Source of the DNA: CAZYTO01 sp964650405
GTDB taxonomy: Bacteria; Acidobacteriota; Thermoanaerobaculia; Gp7-AA8
Assembly: GCA_964650405.1 (NCBI GenBank)
Contig: CAZYTO010000096.1
Location: forward strand, 1 to 17,998
DNA: 17,998 bases
Direction of reading: 5' to 3'
Position numbers and translations under genes: made by a program. Below, piece by piece: positions 14,481 through 17,998 of the stretch. Within the stretch, counting starts at the first letter, position 1. Each line of letters starts with the position of its first letter. Under the pieces are notes generated by a model. That model was given only the letters and a program-made list of their open reading frames with translations. It was not told the DNA's origin and did no database searches.

Positions 14481-14490
14481 AGTCCCGCGA

Positions 14491-14496
14491 TACAAT
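14491..14496 (+). promoter_or_regulatory. Candidate -10 box for ETF-QO
   Basis: TACAAT matches the sigma-70 -10 consensus at five of six positions and lies 33 bases before the ETF-QO start codon, leaving room for a short leader that carries GGAGGA. The -35 region at the usual spacing (CGTCAG/GTCAGC at 14468-14474) is weak and lies in the tail of the heptad array. Confidence 0.4.
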
Positions 14497-14529
14497 GCGC
14501 CCGACTTTCACGCCGGAGGACCCTCCCGA

Positions 14530-16239
14530 ATGGCCGAATTGCCTGGAATCGAGCGCGAGACTCTCGACGTCGACGTGGTCATCGTCGGCGGCGGACCGGC
14601 CGGCCTGGCCGCCGCCTATCAGCTCGCCTCGCTCCTCAAGACGCACAACGAATCGGCCGCGGAGAAGAAGCTGGAAGGGCTTTCCATCGCCGTGCTGGAG
14701 AAGGGGAAGGAGTTCGGCTCTCACGGGCTCTCCGGGGCGGTCATGGACCCGCGGGGTATCCAGGAGCTGATGCCCGACTGGCTCGAGCGCGGCTGCCCCA
14801 TCGATTCGCCCGTGACGGACGACGGCTTCTGGTACATGTTCGAGAGCTGGAAGGTCGGAACGAGCGAGCCGGTCATGCCGCCCCAGCTCCAGAACCACGG
14901 CAACTACGTCCTCTCCCTCGGCGAATTCGTCCGCTGGATGGCGCCGATCGTGACGGAGATGGGAGTCGACGTCTTCCCCGAGTTTGCCGCATCGCGCGTG
15001 CTCGTCGAGGACGGCAAGGTCGTCGGCGTGCGCACGGGGGACAAGGGCATCGACAAGAACGGCCAGCCGAAGCCGAACTTCGAGCCGGGCGTGGACGTGA
15101 AGGCCAAGGTGGTCATCCTGGCCGAGGGGCCGCGCGGTACGCTCACCAAGCAGCTCGCCGGCATGTTCGACCTGTACGCCGGCAAGAACCCGCAGGTCTA
15201 CGCCGTCGGAGTGAAGGAGCTGTGGGAGCTGCCGGATGATCGCTTCCCGCTCGGCAACGTCATCCACACCATGGGATGGCCGCTGGACATGGACACGTTC
15301 GGCGGTGGCTTCATCTATGGCATGAAGGACCGGATCGTGGACGTCGGTCTCGTGGTCGGCCTCGACTACCGCAACCCGACGACCGATCCGCACGACCTCT
15401 TCCAGCGCTACAAGACGCATCCGGCCATGCGCGCCTTATTACAGGGCGGCAAGATGATCGCGGCCGGCGCGAAGGCCATCCCCGAGGGTGGCTACTTCTC
15501 CATGCCGCGCGCGTACGGCGACGGCTTCCTCATCGTCGGCGACTCGGCGGGCTTCCTCAACGGCGCGCGCCTCAAGGGCATCCACCTCGCCATCAAGTCG
15601 GGGATGCTCGCGGCGGAAGCGGCATTTCACGCGCTGCTGAACGAGGACTATTCCGCCGGTCAGCTCAAAGAGTACGAGGCGATGTTCGAGTCCTCGTGGG
15701 CGTACGTCGAGATGTACAAGGAGCGCAACTTCCACCAGGCCTTCGAGCAGGGCCAGATCGCGGGCATGTTCAATGCCGGCATCGGCATCGTCACGGGCGG
15801 CCGCGGCTTCGGGGTGGCCAATCGCCTGGAAGGGCATGCCGGTCATGAGCGGATGGAACGCATCCAGCGCTACTACGGAACGGACCATCCCCATCCGCCG
15901 GAGAAGCTGAAGTACGACGGCACGTACACCTTCGATAAGGTGACAAACGTCTACAACGGCGGCGTGATCCACGAAGAAAACCAGCCGGCGCACCTGCTGA
16001 TCGCGGACACGGAAGTCTGCATTACGCGCTGCACCGAGGAGTACGGCAATCCCTGCTTCCACTTCTGTCCGGCGCAGGTCTACGAGCCGCAGCCGACCGC
16101 GGACGGCCGCGGGAAGGTGCCGTTCCTCAACTTCACGAACTGCTTCCACTGCAAGACGTGCGACATCATGGACCCGTACCAGGTCATCACCTGGGTTCCG
16201 CCCGAGGGTGGCGGCGGGCCGGACTACAAGAAGCTGTGA
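14530..16239 (+). CDS. Electron transfer flavoprotein-ubiquinone oxidoreductase (ETF-QO)
   Basis: The 569-residue protein matches ETF-QO end to end. This membrane-bound FAD and 4Fe-4S enzyme passes electrons from reduced ETF, fed by acyl-CoA and amine dehydrogenases, to the quinone pool. An FAD-binding Rossmann motif lies at the N-terminus (VVIVGGGPAGLAAAYQL, about 16-32). The substrate and quinone regions are family-like (GSHGLSGAVMDPRG; GDSAGFLNGARLKGIH). The iron-sulfur cluster is bound by Cys 513 (in FHFCPAQVYE) and Cys 538, 541 and 544 (CFHCKTCDIMDP), and the protein ends in the conserved ITWVPPEGGGGP. ATG 14530 has GGAGGA 9 bases upstream, a clear start. ETF subunit genes are not in the window. 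Its TGA overlaps the GTG start of the GNAT gene. Confidence 0.96.
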   Translation: MAELPGIERETLDVDVVIVGGGPAGLAAAYQLASLLKTHNESAAEKKLEGLSIAVLEKGKEFGSHGLSGAVMDPRGIQELMPDWLERGCPIDSPVTDDGFWYMFESWKVGTSEPVMPPQLQNHGNYVLSLGEFVRWMAPIVTEMGVDVFPEFAASRVLVEDGKVVGVRTGDKGIDKNGQPKPNFEPGVDVKAKVVILAEGPRGTLTKQLAGMFDLYAGKNPQVYAVGVKELWELPDDRFPLGNVIHTMGWPLDMDTFGGGFIYGMKDRIVDVGLVVGLDYRNPTTDPHDLFQRYKTHPAMRALLQGGKMIAAGAKAIPEGGYFSMPRAYGDGFLIVGDSAGFLNGARLKGIHLAIKSGMLAAEAAFHALLNEDYSAGQLKEYEAMFESSWAYVEMYKERNFHQAFEQGQIAGMFNAGIGIVTGGRGFGVANRLEGHAGHERMERIQRYYGTDHPHPPEKLKYDGTYTFDKVTNVYNGGVIHEENQPAHLLIADTEVCITRCTEEYGNPCFHFCPAQVYEPQPTADGRGKVPFLNFTNCFHCKTCDIMDPYQVITWVPPEGGGGPDYKKL

Positions 16240-16736
16240 TCGTCCGCGTAGCGACTCCGAACGACGCCGCGGCCCTCGCCGCGCTGGCGCTGAAGACGTT
16301 CAACGATGCCTTCATGCCCTTCAACCGCGAAGAGGACATGGTGGCGTACACGAAGGACGCCTTCACCGAGGCGCAGCAGCTTCGCGAGATCCAGGATCCG
16401 AAGAACGCGACGTTCGTCGTGGAAGATGCCGAGGGTGCGCTTGCAGCCTACGCCCAGGTCCGCCCCACGCCGGGCGCTCCGCATGGGGAGGTCGAGCTGG
16501 CGCGCTTCTACGTCGACCAGACCCACCACGGCCGCGGGATCGCGCAGTCGCTCATGGCCGCCGTCGACGCCGAAGCCCGCCGCCTAGGCGCCCAGCGGAT
16601 GTGGCTCGGCGTCTGGGAGCGCAACCACCGCGCGATTCGCTTCTACCGCAAGTGCGGCTTCGCGCAGTGCGGAACGCACGTCTTCATCCTCGGTACTGAC
16701 GTGCAGACGGACTGGGACATGGCGAGAAAGCTGTGA
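16236..16736 (+). CDS. GNAT-family N-acetyltransferase
   Basis: The protein has 166 residues starting at GTG 16236, which overlaps the ETF-QO stop (GTGA). It then reads IVRVATPNDAAALAALALKTF, the usual beta1-alpha1 opening of GNAT enzymes. The acetyl-CoA site is visible: LARFYVDQTHHGRGIAQSL (motif A with a Q/R-x-x-G-x-G/A-type loop HGRGIA), then the motif B region ERNHRAIRFYRKCGF. These enzymes acetylate amines on small molecules or proteins; the substrate cannot be told from sequence. The frame stays open upstream to 16158 inside ETF-QO, but that part is Gly/Arg-rich shadow sequence. Coupling to ETF-QO ensures co-expression but does not prove a joint function. The stop is followed at once by the heptad hairpin at 16736-16800. 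Confidence 0.9.
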   Translation: MIVRVATPNDAAALAALALKTFNDAFMPFNREEDMVAYTKDAFTEAQQLREIQDPKNATFVVEDAEGALAAYAQVRPTPGAPHGEVELARFYVDQTHHGRGIAQSLMAAVDAEARRLGAQRMWLGVWERNHRAIRFYRKCGFAQCGTHVFILGTDVQTDWDMARKL

Positions 16737-16800
16737 GTGGTTAGTGGTTAGGTCAAGAAGACCTGCTTTCTAACCACTAACCACTAACCACTAACAACTA
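16736..16800. repeat. Inverted heptad array (GTTAGTG / CTAACCA units), likely bidirectional terminator
   Basis: GTGAGTG and GTTAGTG (16733, 16740) face three CTAACCA units (16770, 16777, 16784) and one CTAACAA (16791). AGTGGTTAGTGGTT (16736-16749) pairs perfectly with the right arm, and an inner stem AGGTC (16750-16754) / GACCT (16760-16764) closes over an AAGAA loop. The element fills the whole gap between the convergent GNAT and LysE genes and includes the LysE TAG stop (16800-16798). By position it probably ends transcription from both sides, though there is no T-tract. Confidence 0.8.
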
Positions 16801-17436
16801 CGAGCTCCTCCCGCCCGTCGCCGCCGCGGCTACTCCCAGCCCGAGGTACACCGTCCCGGCCACGTAGTTGCTGCGTCGGGCGAACGACTCGTTGCCGCGC
16901 AGCCATGACGACGCGCGCCCGGCGGCGAGGGCGTAGAGCGAGTCCGTCGTCATGCCGATGGCCATGAAGAGCAGGCTGAGGGTGAGGATCTGGACCGTCG
17001 CCGAACCGTGGCCGGGGCGGATGAACTGGGGGAGGAAGGCGAAGAAGAAGAGCGTCGTCTTCGGGTTGAGCAGGTTGACAATGAACCCGTTGCGGAAGAC
17101 GCGCGAGAGCGCTTCGGGCGGTGGGGCTTCGACCGAGCTCGCGGCATTGCGGGCGTGACGAAGCTTCTGGACGCCGATCCAGAGAAGATACGCGGCGCCG
17201 GCGAAGCGGACGACCTGAAACGCCAGCACCGACCGCATGAGGATGGCCGAAAGGCCGAGGGTGGCGGCGGCGATGTGGCAGAGCGTGCCCAGGGCGATGC
17301 CCAGGACCGAGACGATCCCGGCGCGGCGGCCCTGGTCGAGGGTACGGGCCACGATATAGAGCACAGCCGGTCCGGGCGTGAGGAGAATCACGAGCGTCGT
17401 GCCGAGAAACACGAACAATGCGGTGGAGTCCAGCAT
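16798..17436 (-). CDS. LysE/RhtB-family amino-acid exporter
   Basis: The 212-residue inner-membrane protein has six hydrophobic segments and the family N-terminus LVILLTPGPAVLYIVARTL (about 15-33), whose PGP motif is diagnostic of LysE/RhtB exporters of lysine, threonine, homoserine and related compounds. A second conserved region, RNGFIVNLLNPKTTLFFFAFLPQFI (about 114-138), is also present. Length and motifs indicate an intact gene. The substrate is not predictable. ATG 17436 has no Shine-Dalgarno, but a candidate promoter with its -10 box 9 bases upstream suggests a leaderless message. The gene diverges from the MoxR gene and converges on the GNAT gene. Its stop codon lies in the heptad array. 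Confidence 0.92.
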   Translation of the reverse strand: MLDSTALFVFLGTTLVILLTPGPAVLYIVARTLDQGRRAGIVSVLGIALGTLCHIAAATLGLSAILMRSVLAFQVVRFAGAAYLLWIGVQKLRHARNAASSVEAPPPEALSRVFRNGFIVNLLNPKTTLFFFAFLPQFIRPGHGSATVQILTLSLLFMAIGMTTDSLYALAAGRASSWLRGNESFARRSNYVAGTVYLGLGVAAAATGGRSS

Positions 17437-17445
17437 GGTGGCCGC

Positions 17446-17474
17446 AGCCTAGCGCACGAGAATGGATCGGCAAA
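17446..17474 (-). promoter_or_regulatory. Candidate promoter for the LysE-type exporter
   Basis: On the minus strand TTTGCC (17474-17469) and TAGGCT (17451-17446) are 17 bases apart, the optimal sigma-70 spacing. The match is partial. The -10 box ends 9 bases before the ATG at 17436, which would place the transcription start at or next to the start codon. Confidence 0.35.
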
Positions 17475-17529
17475 CCCCTCTGTTGGACCCGGCACGATTT
17501 TCGTTACCGATCCGTACAGGTATCTGAGA

Positions 17530-17557
17530 CGAACAACGAACGGCGAACAGCGAGATG
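17530..17557. repeat. Heptad tandem array (unit CGAACAA) ending in the moxR start codon
   Basis: CGAACAA (17530), CGAACGG (17537), CGAACAG (17544) and CGAGATG (17551) run consecutively. The last unit contains the ATG start of the MoxR gene. The array therefore forms its immediate 5' leader and replaces a normal Shine-Dalgarno, apart from a GAG next to the start. Confidence 0.7.
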
Positions 17558-17998
17558 ACCACACACCCGATCCCCCGGCCCCGGCCGTCCGACAAGATCG
17601 CCGCACTGCAGGCGAACGTCGAGGCCGTGATCAAAGGGAAGAGCGAGGTGGTGCAGTTCTGCATCGCCGCGCTCCTGGCCAAGGGACACATCCTCCTCGA
17701 AGACGTGCCCGGAGTGGGCAAGACGACGCTGGCCCATGCCCTGGCCCGCTCGCTGTCGCTCTCGTTCCAGCGCATCCAGTTCACCAGCGACCTCCTCCCG
17801 GCGGACATCGTCGGCGTGACGATCTACAACCAGGACGCGCAGGAGTTCGAGTTCGTCTCCGGCCCGGTCTTCACCAACGTGCTCCTGGCCGACGAGATCA
17901 ACCGGGCCACCCCGAAGACCCAGTCGGCCCTGCTCGAAGCGATGAGCGAAGGGATGATCACGGTGGAGAAGCGGCGGCTGCCGCTGCCCGACCCGTTC
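17555..17998 (+). CDS. MoxR-family AAA+ ATPase, N-terminal part (3' end outside window)
   Basis: The frame is open from ATG 17555 to the window end, giving 148 residues. It starts with a short Pro-rich tail, then KIAALQANVEAVIKGKSEVV, the Walker A motif in LLEDVPGVGKTTLA (about 55-68), the family DLLPADIVGV region, and the Walker B segment LLADEINRATPKTQSALLEAM (about 112-132), all diagnostic of MoxR. MoxR ATPases act as chaperones, often with VWA-domain (CoxE/BatA-like) and DUF58 proteins encoded just downstream. Those would be expected beyond the window but cannot be seen. The gene is transcribed divergently from the LysE-type gene. I see no convincing promoter in the 118-bp gap for this direction. 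Confidence 0.94.
   Translation, partial: MTTHPIPRPRPSDKIAALQANVEAVIKGKSEVVQFCIAALLAKGHILLEDVPGVGKTTLAHALARSLSLSFQRIQFTSDLLPADIVGVTIYNQDAQEFEFVSGPVFTNVLLADEINRATPKTQSALLEAMSEGMITVEKRRLPLPDPF

Noticed and set aside
17437..17529. Promoter for moxR in the divergent gap (TTGGAC near 17483, TATCTG near 17521)
   Set aside because: The two boxes are not at a workable spacing and each alone is a weak match.

Overview
The window is a high-GC bacterial chromosome segment (about 65% GC in the stretches I counted) with dense, mostly single-gene or short-operon organisation. No phage, plasmid, IS, CRISPR, rRNA or tRNA signal was seen. The gene set (FtsZ, a secreted PIG-L/LmbE deacetylase with a sodium symporter, ETF-quinone oxidoreductase, a PDZ/GAF/SpoIIE phosphatase, a MoxR ATPase) and the style of the intergenic repeats suggest an Acidobacteriota-like soil or environmental bacterium. 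That placement is inference, because there is no marker gene here I can type.

Layout. 1-460: the 3' end of ftsZ, followed by a strong terminator. 674-5041 (minus): a three-gene unit of secreted PIG-L deacetylase, a 31-residue one-helix protein and a sodium:solute symporter. 5079-6347 (plus): a BaiN/HI0933-type flavoprotein, diverging from the deacetylase across only 37 bp. 6396-6692 (plus): a small orphan gene of lower GC. 6725-11436 (minus): a tightly packed glycan-assembly unit of WecA/TagO-type phosphoglycosyl transferase, AsnB-type amidotransferase, GT4 glycosyltransferase and a zinc-ribbon protein. 11590-14350 (minus): a membrane PDZ-GAF-PP2C phosphatase split by a frameshift. 14530-16736 (plus): ETF-quinone oxidoreductase overlapping a GNAT acetyltransferase. 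16798-17436 (minus): a LysE-type exporter. 17555 to the end (plus): the start of a MoxR AAA+ ATPase.

Working together. The wecA-asnB-GT4 block could start and build a lipid-linked polysaccharide on undecaprenyl phosphate. The deacetylase probably acts on an N-acetylated sugar or conjugate outside the cytoplasm, and the co-transcribed symporter would import a product. ETF-QO feeds electrons from acyl-CoA and amine dehydrogenases to the quinone pool.

The most unusual signal is between the genes. Seven gaps or gene ends carry short tandem arrays with a strict 7-bp period but five or more unrelated unit sequences. Three of them are arranged as long inverted repeats. Several contain the stop or start codon of the adjacent gene. 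Two arrays of the same unit family bracket the phosphatase gene. Two genes (zinc-ribbon, phosphatase) carry single-base frameshifts and baiN carries an 11-G run, so the assembly should be checked at those points.
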